Source of the DNA: Pelodera strongyloides
Lineage: Eukaryota; Nematoda; Chromadorea; Rhabditida; Rhabditidae
Assembly: GCA_036852015.1 (NCBI GenBank)
Contig: JAANDG010000044.1
Span: forward strand, 248,001-312,000
Length of the DNA: 64,000 nt
Direction: 5' to 3'
The notes below the pieces were generated by a model that saw only the letters and a program-made list of their open reading frames with translations, was not told the DNA's origin and did not search any database. A program made the position numbers and the translations under genes. This document shows positions 1 to 10,100 of this stretch, piece by piece (position 1 is the first letter of the stretch; each line of letters begins with the position of its first letter).

Positions 1-359
1 TCTGATAGGTAAGTATGCATGGGCTTATGACTTATGAAGCAAATTTTCCTAGGATAAAGTTTCTAGTGAAGTAGTGTTTTTCATTAGCATGCATTAAATT
101 AAATGTAAATTATACATGTATTAGTAACAGAACTATTAGTTGAGCGCACCTATGAGAGCTTATCAAGTGTTTTGGATATCACATAAGAAATCAATGAGAA
201 AACAAGAAACTAGACAATTTACAAACAAATTAAACGAGTATTTAGTTTATTTAGTCGGTAAATCAAATCTTAAACCTAATTACTCGAAAATTAAATTATT
301 TTCTAGAAACTAAAGGTACAACCAAATCCACTGGTTTAACAAGTATCACTATAAATACT
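1..359. other. AT-rich sequence, no gene seen
   Basis: This AT-rich stretch shows no ORF with coding character, no RNA gene and no clear repeat. It ends at the TTAA that starts the foldback element. Confidence 0.5.
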
Positions 360-815
360 TTAAAGGGAGAGGCCCACGAGGAAAAAGTTTTCTTCACTTT
401 GCTTGTACAATATGTCCAGAATTTCAGAAATATTACTGCGAAAACCGCATTTCTTGAATCCTAGAACTCGCAGAGTAATTCACCGGCAAACGGTTCGGCC
501 AGGTACCGTAGTCAGCAAGTCAAAATTTGTTTTTACTGTTTATATCCGTTCATTTGCATTCTTTCTCTACATAATAATGGTCAAACGAATAAAGATCATT
601 CCTACGATTATAAAGGGGTGTTTCCAATATAGTAATCCCCAAAAGCGCAAAAATTGATTCTGACTACGGTACCTGGCCGAACTGTTTGCCGGGGAATAAC
701 TCTGCGAGTTCTAGGCGTAAAGAAATGCTGTTTTCGCCGCAATATTTCTGAAATTCTGAACATTTTGTACAAATAAATTGAGGAAAACATTTTTCTCGTG
801 GGCCTCTCCCTTTAA
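360..815. mobile_element. TTAA foldback MITE, long inverted arms
   Basis: The element runs from TTAAAGGGAGAGGCCCACGA on the left to its inverse complement on the right, with a TTAA at each edge. The two arms are each about 150 bp and match nearly throughout, including a shared block ending in a GGTACC-containing core. The central ~150 bp is unique and AT-rich. There is no transposase frame, so this is a non-autonomous foldback. It shares the TTAAAGGG terminus with the elements at 33571-33935 and 45651-46038, which suggests one mobilising transposase with TTAA target preference (inference). Confidence 0.8.
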
Positions 816-1082
816 TAACGAATAAAAAAAATTCTGACTGGTCATACATCTAACACGCACAATTATTGAATACCAGCCGTTCGAAGAGCCCTACGGGCTC
901 TTCTCCGACTGGAGGAATCGGCCTTCGGCCGATTGTTACACACTGTTCAAAAAAACTTTCATTTACGTTTATGTGGAAACGTATAATTTGGTTCTGGACT
1001 TCAGCGTTTTTGCAAATCATGCAAATTTGCTATCGCACTTCTCTTCTCCTATAATATCTCCTATAATATCCTCGACATATAA
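816..1082. other. Non-coding with GC-rich hairpins
   Basis: Two short perfect hairpins lie at about 892-930: GAGCCC-TAC-GGGCTC, then AATCGGCC-TTC-GGCCGATT. No gene is seen. A further AT-rich non-coding stretch follows the tRNA-like sequence as far as the microsatellite. Confidence 0.4.
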
Positions 1083-1165
1083 GCTAGCATAGCTCAACAG
1101 GTAGAGCGTTGGACTGTGAATCGAGAGATTGTGTGCTGCTGTGGGTTCGAATCCCGCCAGCGGCA
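1083..1165 (+). tRNA. Class II tRNA-like sequence, anticodon GTG
   Basis: The A box (TAGCTCAACAGG) and B box (GGTTCGAATCC) are both good. The D arm pairs perfectly (GCTC/GAGC) and the T arm pairs over five positions (GTGGG/CCCGC). The seven-base anticodon loop CTGTGAA reads GTG (His), with T33 and A37 in place. The variable region is long (~15 nt), unlike a normal tRNA-His. The acceptor stem pairs poorly and the anticodon stem has one mismatch. It could be a tRNA pseudogene, a SINE head, or one of the nematode long-variable-arm (nev) tRNAs. Confidence 0.4.
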
Positions 1166-1549
1166 AAGATTTTGTATGTTCTCTTTCGATTGTGAATAGA
1201 AAATTTTCTTTATGAAAGGATTTCGTTATGTTCACACAAACAAAAAAGTAAACTCTTCTCCTTTATATAATAAGATTTTATGTCATCAATAAAATACTAA
1301 TAAATAAAATATTTCAAATGAGGTCAAACGTCAAATAACATTCATCGTTATTAAACTTGCACACAAAAGTTTATATTTATATTGTCGTAAATTGTAAAAA
1401 TATTAGGCAAACATCTATTTGGGACAAGAAATAAGTAACATAAAGTTTCCAAACCCAAAGTTCAAATTATTAGCCATAAGCAAAAAAAAGGTTCACGATC
1501 ATAGACCGTCTCACAATAGATGGAAATTGAAAATTGAAAACGTATTAAT
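1166..1549. other. AT-rich sequence, no gene seen
   Basis: I see nothing here beyond AT-rich sequence leading into the CT-rich tract. Confidence 0.4.
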
Positions 1550-1578
1550 ACGCCTCTCTCTTTCTCTTTACCTGTCTT

Positions 1579-1613
<35 letters not shown>

Positions 1614-1666
1614 ATTTCTCTCTCATATTCTCTCTTTCTTTTCTCTCCTATCTCTTTCTCTCACCC
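1550..1666. repeat. (TC)n microsatellite tract
   Basis: A pyrimidine tract is dominated by TC dinucleotides, with the purest block at about 1580-1612. The short plus-strand frame through it (poly Leu/Ser) is a by-product of the repeat. Confidence 0.8.
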
Positions 1667-2404
1667 TGTATTATGTGCCGTTTCGGTCTATTGAATTATT
1701 TCTATCAATTATGTTCAATTTTTATAGATATATATGTCTGCCGGGATTCTAAGCAGTTTAAGTACGTTTCCAAAAAAGGTGTGGAGTATTTATATTGAAT
1801 CGAAAGTGCATTGAATACTTGATCATACGCGGAAAAGCGAAAATATGCCACGTATTTTTACTAATTGACTATGCGGGTAAGATAAAAATAATGTCAAATT
1901 GACAATTGAGATATTGAGCTGACAGTAGACAGTTGCTAAATGAACCCTGCGGTTTGCCTGCGTGAACATTCGGTTATAGGATTTGCATAGATTATCTACT
2001 AACTAAACCGATAATATGTATACATTATAAGCTTTTTGTGCATCATTCACAAACTTCTTTTTGGCAGAACTGATTGCATTTTTCTATAGACGGGACTAAA
2101 ACGCCGTACATTGTAAGTACAACGTACCGCGTTTTAGTCAATATAGTCGTTCCTCTCCATGCTTTCAAAACAAGTAATAATGGTCAGGTATATTTAGAAA
2201 CAAATAATTTCTATATGAAACAATGATGTTCGATTGCTCTAGAATAGCAATTGCACTATTCGGAGGCGTTGTAATACACCCGGTGTGATAGCTATCGCGC
2301 ATCCTTAACTTGAGTGATTAGCAGTGCAAAGGAACGCGTAAACAAGGTGGTTTACATCAATAAAAGGGGATATTAATGTTCATTTAAAGAGTACCGTAAT
2401 ATTA
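1667..2404. other. Non-coding, one small hairpin
   Basis: No gene is seen. A small palindrome at 2093-2142 pairs GACTAAAACGC with GCGTTTTAGTC around inner GTAC copies. Confidence 0.45.
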
Positions 2405-2583
2405 TTAAAGCGAAATACCTGCCGGTTTTTGAAACACAACGAGTACACAAGCATTCTTATGCATTATGCAGCACATAAAAGAATATAAATTAGAATAAAA
2501 AAATCGAGCCAAATTCGAGTAACTTAGCATAAATACGTAAAATCCACGATGCGTTTCAAAAACCGGCCGGTATTTCGCTTTAA
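2405..2583. mobile_element. TTAA MITE (TTAAAGCGAAATACC family)
   Basis: The termini TTAAAGCGAAATACC and GGTATTTCGCTTTAA are inverted, followed inward by the conserved GGTTTTTGAAAC block. At least seven more copies of this ~180 bp family lie in the window. There is no coding capacity. Confidence 0.85.
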
Positions 2584-3489
2584 ACTATGTGTAAAAGAGT
2601 GCTAAAAATAACATAAAATATTGTGAAGATCGATCATCAGGACTATTTGCACAGATTTCAATTTCAGGCCTCTGGCACTCATTATTGGAGCAAGGAGCAT
2701 TGTTTGTCCAAGCATACAACCGACAATAAATGGTGAACGCTCTGACCAATGTATAAAAAGATGTCTCCAACTTTTGTGTGAGAAAACTATTTGGTAAATT
2801 ATTCGCAAAGTAAGCTCCACCTCCGAGATCCCGGTATATGTCAGCATTGGCTCAAGCAATATCAAAAAACATTCCATGATGCAAACATTGGGTTTTAGAT
2901 TTTAGTCACAGAAACATCTACAACTCTACTTCTGGGAATCTTATTTCACGAATAAGATACCTACACGTTTGCCACGAGCATTTGACGATGACTGATGTGT
3001 ATAAAGATATGAATGAGTAACCTTTACCTTTATTCATTAATCCAATTATTTTAAAAAAAAACTTATGTGTGTCGCAAAAGTATTCTTTTTCCAATGTATC
3101 AGGTACTCATCAGCTGCTCGTCATACTCAATGGATAGGCAGACAACAGTTGTGAATTATAAGCAGGTATAATATGTTGCCTACTTGAGTGAGTGAGTAAT
3201 TACTAGGCTACTAGACTCATTTCTCAGCTGAAGTGTTAAAATTCGCCGTTTTTTGGTTAATAAAAGTGTGTGCATGTTATAGTCATAGGCACAGGACCAC
3301 ATATAAACGTTTTTGTGAAATTTGTGTACAAAGTTAAAGGGATCGGGTCATCTCAAATCACCCGATCATCTCCCTTTTTATTTATTTTTTTATTGATAAT
3401 ACTACCAAAATTATTCACAATAAAAAATAAAACAATCACAGGACGAAGCTCCTCGCGGAGGGAGCTTCCTTTATTGGAAGGTTACTGAT
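2584..3489. other. Non-coding, partial internal repeat
   Basis: I find no supported gene. The segment at about 3203-3254 is repeated, diverged, at about 3602-3661, flanking the first satellite units. A hairpin pairs AAAGGGATCGGGT (about 3336) with ACCCGATCATCTCCCTTT, and a second GC-rich hairpin lies at about 3443-3468. Confidence 0.4.
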
Positions 3490-4800
3490 ATTCCAATGCA
3501 CGCAAAAACAACACGGTGAGATCCTCCTCTTGTCACGCTGTTTTACAAATAATAAAAACAACATGTTAAGATTATTTTCTTGTCACGTTGTTTTCCGCAG
3601 GGCTAGTCTACTAGTCACATTTCTCACGTGTGTTTCAGCTGTAGTTTAAAATTCACCGTTTCATAATATTCAAAACAACGTGATGGGATTTTCTCGTTTT
3701 ACGATGTTTTCCAATGCATAAGCACAGTGATGAGATTCTCCTCTTGTCACGGTGTTTCTCAATCCATAAAACACTGTGGTGAGATTCTTTTCTTGTCACG
3801 GTGTTTTCAATGCACGCTGTTACCAGATTCTCTCTTGTCACTGTTTTTCGTTTCACAAAAAAACACCGTGATGCTATTCTAATTTTGCCACAGTGTTTTC
3901 CAATGCAATTCATAATAACCAAATTCTTTTCTTGCCACGCTGTTTTGTAATTTATAGAAAACACCGTGATGAGATTCTCCTCTTGTCACAGCATTTTCCA
4001 ATGCATAAAAACACCGTGATGATATTTTTTTTCTTGCCACGTTGTTTTCCAATGCGTAAAAACACCGTGATGAGATTCTTTTCTTGACACGGTGTTTTCA
4101 GTGCATAAAAAACCGTTATCAGATTCTCTCTTGCCACTGTTTTTCAAAAAACACCGTTATGAGATAATGAGATTCTCCCCTTGTCACGGTGTTTTGTAAT
4201 TCTTAAAAAAAAAAAACGTGATCAGAATCTTTTTTTCTTTTTCCAATGCATAAAAGTTTTCCAATGCATAAAAACACCGCGTTAATATTCTTTTCTTGTC
4301 ACGTTGTTTTCCAATGCATAAAGACAGTGATGAGATCCTCCTCTTGTCACGTTGTTTTTCAATACATAAAAACAACGTGGCGAGATCCTCCCTTATCACG
4401 TTGTTTTTCAATGCATAAAAACACTGTGATGAGATCCTCCTCTTGTCACGGCGTTTCTCAATCCACAAAAACACTGCGATAAGATTCTTTCCTGTCACGG
4501 TGTTTTCAATGCATAAAAAAACGCCGTGATCAGATTCTCGCTTGTCACGGTTTTTCATTTCAGAAAAAAACCGTTATGAGGTGCTCCTCTTGTCACGCTG
4601 TTTTACAAATCATAAAAAACCGTGATCAGAATCTCCGCTTGTTACGCTGCTTTTCAATGAATGAAAAACACGGCGACCTTCCTTTGTCAAGGTATGTTTC
4701 AGTGCATAAAAACATCATGATGGTATTATACGCTTGGTACGGTGCTTTCAATGCACAAAAAACCGTGACGAGATGTTCCCTTGTGTGCTCGTTATCAATG
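3490..4800. repeat. Hairpin satellite, ~50 bp units
   Basis: About 25 degenerate tandem units of 48-52 bp are present; the start-to-start spacing is 50-51 bp at 3961, 4011 and 4062. Each unit has a 9-10 bp inverted pair, ACACCGTGA and TCACGGTGT, around a ~16 nt loop rich in GAGATTCTCCTCTTG. The units are joined by CAATGCATAAAA. Each unit can therefore form a hairpin on its own. The long frames through the array on both strands are repeat artefacts: the same motif recurs with shifted phase and early stops. Confidence 0.9.
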
Positions 4801-4911
4801 CATATTTGAATGAGCACCCATTGAAGAGCATGAGAATGTAAAACTCCGAATAAAGAATGCAGAAAGTTGAAGCAAAAGAGCATGAACGTAAACACGAATA
4901 CAATACATCGC

Positions 4912-4917
4912 TTTATT
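4912..4917 (-). promoter_or_regulatory. Poly(A) signal AATAAA
   Basis: AATAAA lies on the minus strand ~40 nt downstream of the stop at 4956, properly placed for the small minus-strand gene. Confidence 0.6.
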
Positions 4918-4955
4918 CTACTATAATAACTACAAACGAAAAAAGTAAAAGTTCC

Positions 4956-5728
4956 TTAGGCGTATTCGATTCCCTTCGATAGGTAAGGAGCGGGATACTC
5001 TTCTGGCTTTCTCCAGTTCTTTGCCACAGGATCATCGGAACGAATGACATCGTAGTATCCACGATACCAGGGCTTGTCCCCAACTTCGTGGTAGCTGAAA
5101 GGAAATGACTGAAATGTGTTCTCAGTTCTCAAGCCATACCACTCACAGATACTATTCAAGTGAACAAAAATTACACGGCCATAGTGAATACAAGGATATC
5201 AGAGGAAAACTCTGCAAGGACGCAGTTGAAAAAGGCGCATTACTAACTATTACGCACAAGGATCAAACATGGCTGACAGAATTATCGCGAGGCGGTGCTT
5301 GGGTTTAATTCACATTTTCTAATTAGGATAAAACTATACGCTTAGATAATTGCGTTAGTTATGAATAATACACGTTACTTACGCTGGGAAAAAAGCCGTG
5401 CACAAAAAAACCGCACGAAGCCCTCAGGCCATATCCGAATTCTACAGCAATGTTGATTTTTTTTTAATGAAACCTAGCGTCGATAACTTATGTGTCAGCC
5501 CCAAAGTAAAGAGACCACTTCATTTTACGCAAGGAATTAATTCCTGGCAAATCTTGGGAATATGATAACAGGATGATAAAGAACTCACTTCTTCAGTTTG
5601 TATGCGCCGAGTATGACTGCGGCTGTACCGAACGTGGCGTAGCAGAAAGTCTGCTCAGGATATTCGCGAACCAGCATGTGAGCCAGTGATTTCCAGTAGG
5701 TGAATACCCGTTCCACCCGAGCCGCCAT
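4956..5728 (-). CDS. Small membrane protein, possibly complex I NDUFA3-like
   Basis: Two exons, 5589-5728 and 4956-5094, join in phase (AA|C) to give 92 residues. The start MAARV is chosen because TTTCAG sits directly against the ATG, as expected of a trans-splice acceptor. Residues ~28-45 form one hydrophobic segment (FCYATFGTAAVILGAYKL), followed by a polar tail rich in Tyr, Trp and Pro. A short N-terminus, one membrane span and a proline-rich tail are typical of small respiratory-chain accessory subunits. The length and MAARV start recall NDUFA3, but the match is weak. The gene is divergent from UTP20, with starts 1.4 kb apart. That it is a gene is well supported; the family is a guess. 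Confidence 0.6.
5095..5588 (-). other. Intron of the small minus-strand gene
   Basis: The donor GTGAGT lies at 5583-5588 and the acceptor TTTCAG just above 5094. Nothing else is recognised inside. Confidence 0.7.
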
Positions 5729-5734
5729 CTGAAA
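5729..5734 (-). promoter_or_regulatory. Candidate spliced-leader acceptor
   Basis: TTTCAG lies immediately 5' of the ATG at 5728. The frame is open upstream but lacks conserved character, so a trans-splice site is the simplest reading. A 5'UTR cis-intron is the alternative. Confidence 0.5.
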
Positions 5735-5797
5735 GGAAGAAATTGAAAAAGGACAGGACAATCGAACAATTGCCGAGAAAAGTGCATGCAATGTTTC

Positions 5798-6112
5798 ATA
5801 GAGTATTTAACTGCTGTTTCGCGAGGCCGAAACAGGGCGAATCTGGCCCAAAAATCATCCAGCGCGGCTTTCACTTTCCATAGATTAGCACAATTTGAAA
5901 CTCGCTATAAAAATTGAAGATCAGGGACCAATTTGAATTTAGTACAGATATTCGCATGCATGTAACTAATACGTGTACTAATTCAAAATTGTCCCTGATC
6001 TTCAATTTTTGTAGCGAGTTTCTCAATGAGTTTCTATACGGAAAGTGAAAGCCGCCCTGAATGATTTTTTTGAGGTGTTTCGTGCTTCCGAAACAGCAGT
6101 TAAATACTCTAT
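5798..6112. mobile_element. Foldback MITE near the 5' end of the small gene
   Basis: Inverted arms of ~150 bp share TAGAGTATTTAACTGCTGTT on the left and its inverse on the right. Further matches include the GGAAAGTGAAAGCCG block and TTGAAGATCAGGGACAATTT. The element ends 70 bp upstream of the ATG at 5728, so it probably lies in the promoter. Confidence 0.75.
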
Positions 6113-7117
6113 CACAGGAAACCGTCAGTTGTAGCGTAGCAACAACAATTCTGAAAATAGCCCTACAAAGGCGCATAATAAACACACATAAAAAGACATG
6201 TACATGGAAGAGCTTCCGCCCACGGATTATTCACATTTTTTGTCCGCTTCCCTTCCAGAATAGAATGTACTCTCGAGACACACTTGGATAGATAGGGAGC
6301 GATGAATCAGTTATTCACGTTTTAGATCTTAAGGGAAAAGAATTCATGCACAGTAAGTCATATCCGAGGAGCTATTAGCAGTGATTCTATGTTCCCTTTC
6401 GGGGAAATTAAAAGTGCATTCTAAACAAATTTTCTTGGAGGAGTAGAAGACACTGTCCCACAAGAAGGTGCTATTGCACCCACAAGAAGAACACTACTGC
6501 AGGCAACAAAGTTTAGAATGGAAATAAATCAATGAAACGGATTACGTTTTTTACTTAAAGAACACGCATGAAATATGTATGAACACGACGAAGAGCGAAT
6601 GAATTTCCAACAGCGAAAAAAATCAGAAATAATTGTGTGTTTTTAAAAATTTTGTATCGCACTACAGGATCCTACAGTATACCCACACAAATTTAGAAAA
6701 TTTTTATTTTTTGAAAAAAATTTCTTTGTGCTTTTTGAAAAAAATTTTGTGCTGAAACTATTATGAGTTTTTAAACTGCCATGCTATTTTATTATTTCTT
6801 TTATTAATGATGGAAGCGTGCGAAATATATTGCTGCCTTCTAGAATAGATTCACTGTGCTCGCTTTCATTTAAAACAGTATTTTTACGATTTCTTTGTTA
6901 TTCCACTGAAGTTTTTATATGAGCATTTAATTCATATGTAAAGCGTTTACTTTTATCTCCCATCTGGTCACTTGTACTGCATTGGGTTACCATCTATTTT
7001 CTAGTACGTTTTATTTTCATGATTTTGTTTTGTTCTTTTTCATTTCATTCACATGATCAAACTTACATGTTTAGGTACCGAGCGCTTGTTGCCTGTTAGC
7101 TCGTGTACTTCATTACT
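6113..7117. promoter_or_regulatory. Intergenic, shared upstream region of divergent genes
   Basis: This AT-rich region separates the divergent small gene and UTP20. Possible trans-splice acceptors for UTP20 are TTTAG at 7070-7074 and GTTAG just before the ATG. No promoter motif can be fixed from sequence alone. Confidence 0.35.
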
Positions 7118-10100
7118 ATGGACGATTCTGTTTTGCCATTATCCTCAAGCTTGGCGAATGCAATTAAAGTGGATCCCGACGGTGCTATGAAAGTAAAGGC
7201 TCCAGCCAATCCGTTCCTGAAAAAGAGCGGAGTGGAAGTCAAACGGAAGAAGGTAATTTGTACACATTGGTGACGATTTTTCACTGTCCATTAGGGCGCG
7301 TTCGGGATTGATTTTCCGAAAGGAAACTATGCAAATTCATCGTTCGGGATGGACATTTTGGAAACGTTCTAATACTTTGAGAAAACCAAAAATACAGTAT
7401 AGTATGAATTAGCATGGAAAAGGACAAATTAACATGGTTTGCATGCTAATTCATACTGTGTTTTTTTGTTTTCTCCAAGCATTGGAACGTTTCCAAAAAG
7501 TCCATCCCGAACGATGAATTTGCATAGTTTCCTTTCGGAAAATCAATCCCGAACGCGCCCTAAGCGCTGAAGGCACTAGTTTGCTATTCTGCTTAGCGAA
7601 TAGGCTCATTTTCTAATGTAGCAATCCTACCTTGTCGTCGTATTATTGATTACGTCGTATTCTTGTTCTAGAAAAAGGCCAAGACTGTTACACAAAGGGT
7701 CGACCGTATTGGTGGCGATTATGCCAAATTCAACGAGAAGATCGTCAGTCTCAAGAATGAACAAGAGACCTTTTTCGCTGAAACCCTCCTCAAATGGAAC
7801 TTCAGGGACCTCGGACAAGATTTTCGTACGTTTTTTTTAGATGTGTGAATGATGTGTTGCTCTTACTGTGGTATCATACACCTGCGGATTAATTTTATTA
7901 AATGGAAAATGGTTGAATAATCTTCTAATTCAACTTTTAACAATTTCAGGAAATTTTCTCAAAGAGTTGCCCTTGACGGATATGAGCACCTATGCTCAAG
8001 TTCTCTACTATCACGTGAGTTCATTTTAAGTAAATAAATCTTTTGTGGAAAAAGTGAACTTTTTTTTAGCTTAGCGAAACGAATTGATAATCGTTTAGAA
8101 CTCTGAACTAGTGATTTGGGAATATTATTGTGGCACAGAAACTCATAGTGTGAGAGATGGCTTCGATTCGACATGAAACTTTATAATGGATGATGTTAAT
8201 TCTAACTTTTCAGAAACGAATCTTCACCGCTATCATTGAACATCTTCGCGTTCCTGTATGTTTTCTAACTTGCATTTTTTTTCTTGCTCATTTGGGTTTC
8301 TTGTTGCTCTCAAAGTTTCTTTTCGCGTTGCACTTAATTGCTGTTTCACTGTTTGTGTTCTGGAGATGAATGCACATGTTTTGCAATTAAAGCGAAATAT
8401 GAAGGAGTCTAAGTTGTACGATTCTATGTATAAAAATATAACTAAAATAAATTATATTAGATAACATCTGAAAATATTAGGAATAAGATAAATTGGTGTG
8501 ACCAAAACCAAGGACTCTGTTTTAGAATACTACCGCCGTGCAGCCCCTGTTGGATTTGGCTCTGGCTTTGGCCAAGGATTTGAAGGAGGAATTTTACGAG
8601 CATATGTGGCCTCTGTTCAACGAAATCATCATCATCATGGGGAAGCTGGATGTTGGATGTTCGTTTTATATTTTGTAAAATCGGATAAAGTCGGGACTGT
8701 CCTTCAGTTCCTTTGGATCTATCTTTTGGTCTGAATACTCGAGCAAATATTGTCAATTGTCAATCACCCATTGGGGTTGTTAGTCTTGTCACATTTGTAT
8801 TCTTCTTCTTTTTAGTTGAGGACGTTCTTGTACTCAAGGCGGCCTATTTCTGCGTTACTCTTCTTTTCAAACAACACTGGAGGAAGCTGATCCGGGAACT
8901 GCGCAAGACATTCATGTAAGTAGTGAACGCAAGTTGTGAAAGTAATTGTACTTTTCTTCATATTATCTTTTTTTTTTGTTAAATGCTACATTCATGTTCG
9001 ATATATGACAAACTGTGCCTTTGTTGTGGAAAATTTTGTCTTTCCTACCCTTGCGTCTCGGATCGCATAAGTGGTTACGGTTTTTTTTTTGTTAATTAGT
9101 GCCCTCAAATTTTTGGAATCCATATTGCATAGAGTACTTCTTCCACAAAAAAGGTGGAATGGGACGTAAAATTACGTAATCTCTTCAGGCGTTTTGTCAC
9201 CCTTTTCGCCCACCGTGTGCCGAATGTGCGCCGTTTGATCGCCGAAGCATTCTCTGTGCTCGTGAGAAAGTCGTCCTCGATCACGCGGTTCCTTGCCTTT
9301 GTTCTTGAAAGAGCCAGTTTGCTCGAGGAGGTTGGTGTTTAAACTGTTTAGACAATTTTATTATTTTATGGCTATTTTGCTCGTGACTTGTATTTATGGT
9401 GTTGATCAGTTGGTCTTTATTGTATAATGGACAATTGTCTGAGGCCATATTCACAACTCAATCCCCCATGGAGAATTCCCCGTCTTTTTCTCAGCGTGTC
9501 TCACATTAGGATGATATTTTCTCGCTCCAGGGAATCGGAGTGGTGAGTATGGCTTCTGGTTTTTGACCAGTGAAACTGTGGCTTATTCGCTCATTTTTGT
9601 TTGTTTTTATGTTATTTTAAATCCTTTCAGTCTGATCGTGAATTCATGATCGATGGCCTCGGACAACTGTTGTTTAATACGTACAAGGGACTCAATGGAA
9701 TGCTGCATGGAGGAACCACGCAGGTAATCCCGTTTATTTTATTAAAGCGAAATACCGGCCGGTTTTTGAAACGCATTAAGTACACCTGCTTTCTTACGCA
9801 ACATACGCAAGTGTGCAAAAATTAGAATAAAAACTAGACCCTAATTAGACCCCACATTGCTTAAATGCATAGGAATGCAAGTACTTGAGATGCATTTCAA
9901 AAACCGGCTGGTATTTCGCTTTAATATCGACTTTGGCGTGCATGTGTAGGTTGCAGACACTTTAATGTCCACAGTGATCGATATTTGGTTTTCTAACCGA
10001 CATACTACGGCCAGCTATTTTTTCTTTTATCGCTGTTGACGTCATACATAATTTTATTCCTTCCAGTTCCTGACCGAATTCGTCAATACGGTCCTTGCAA

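Noticed and set aside
2585..2877. Two overlapping minus-strand frames, one Cys-containing, one membrane-like
   Set aside because: No consistent splice structure or family match; they start right next to a MITE.
3490..4800. CRISPR-like array of regularly spaced repeats
   Set aside because: The units are contiguous and degenerate, with no unique spacers and no cas genes, in a eukaryotic genome. It is a satellite.
3653..4809. Overlapping open frames of 60-120 codons on both strands
   Set aside because: All are made of the ~50 bp satellite motif read in shifting phases.
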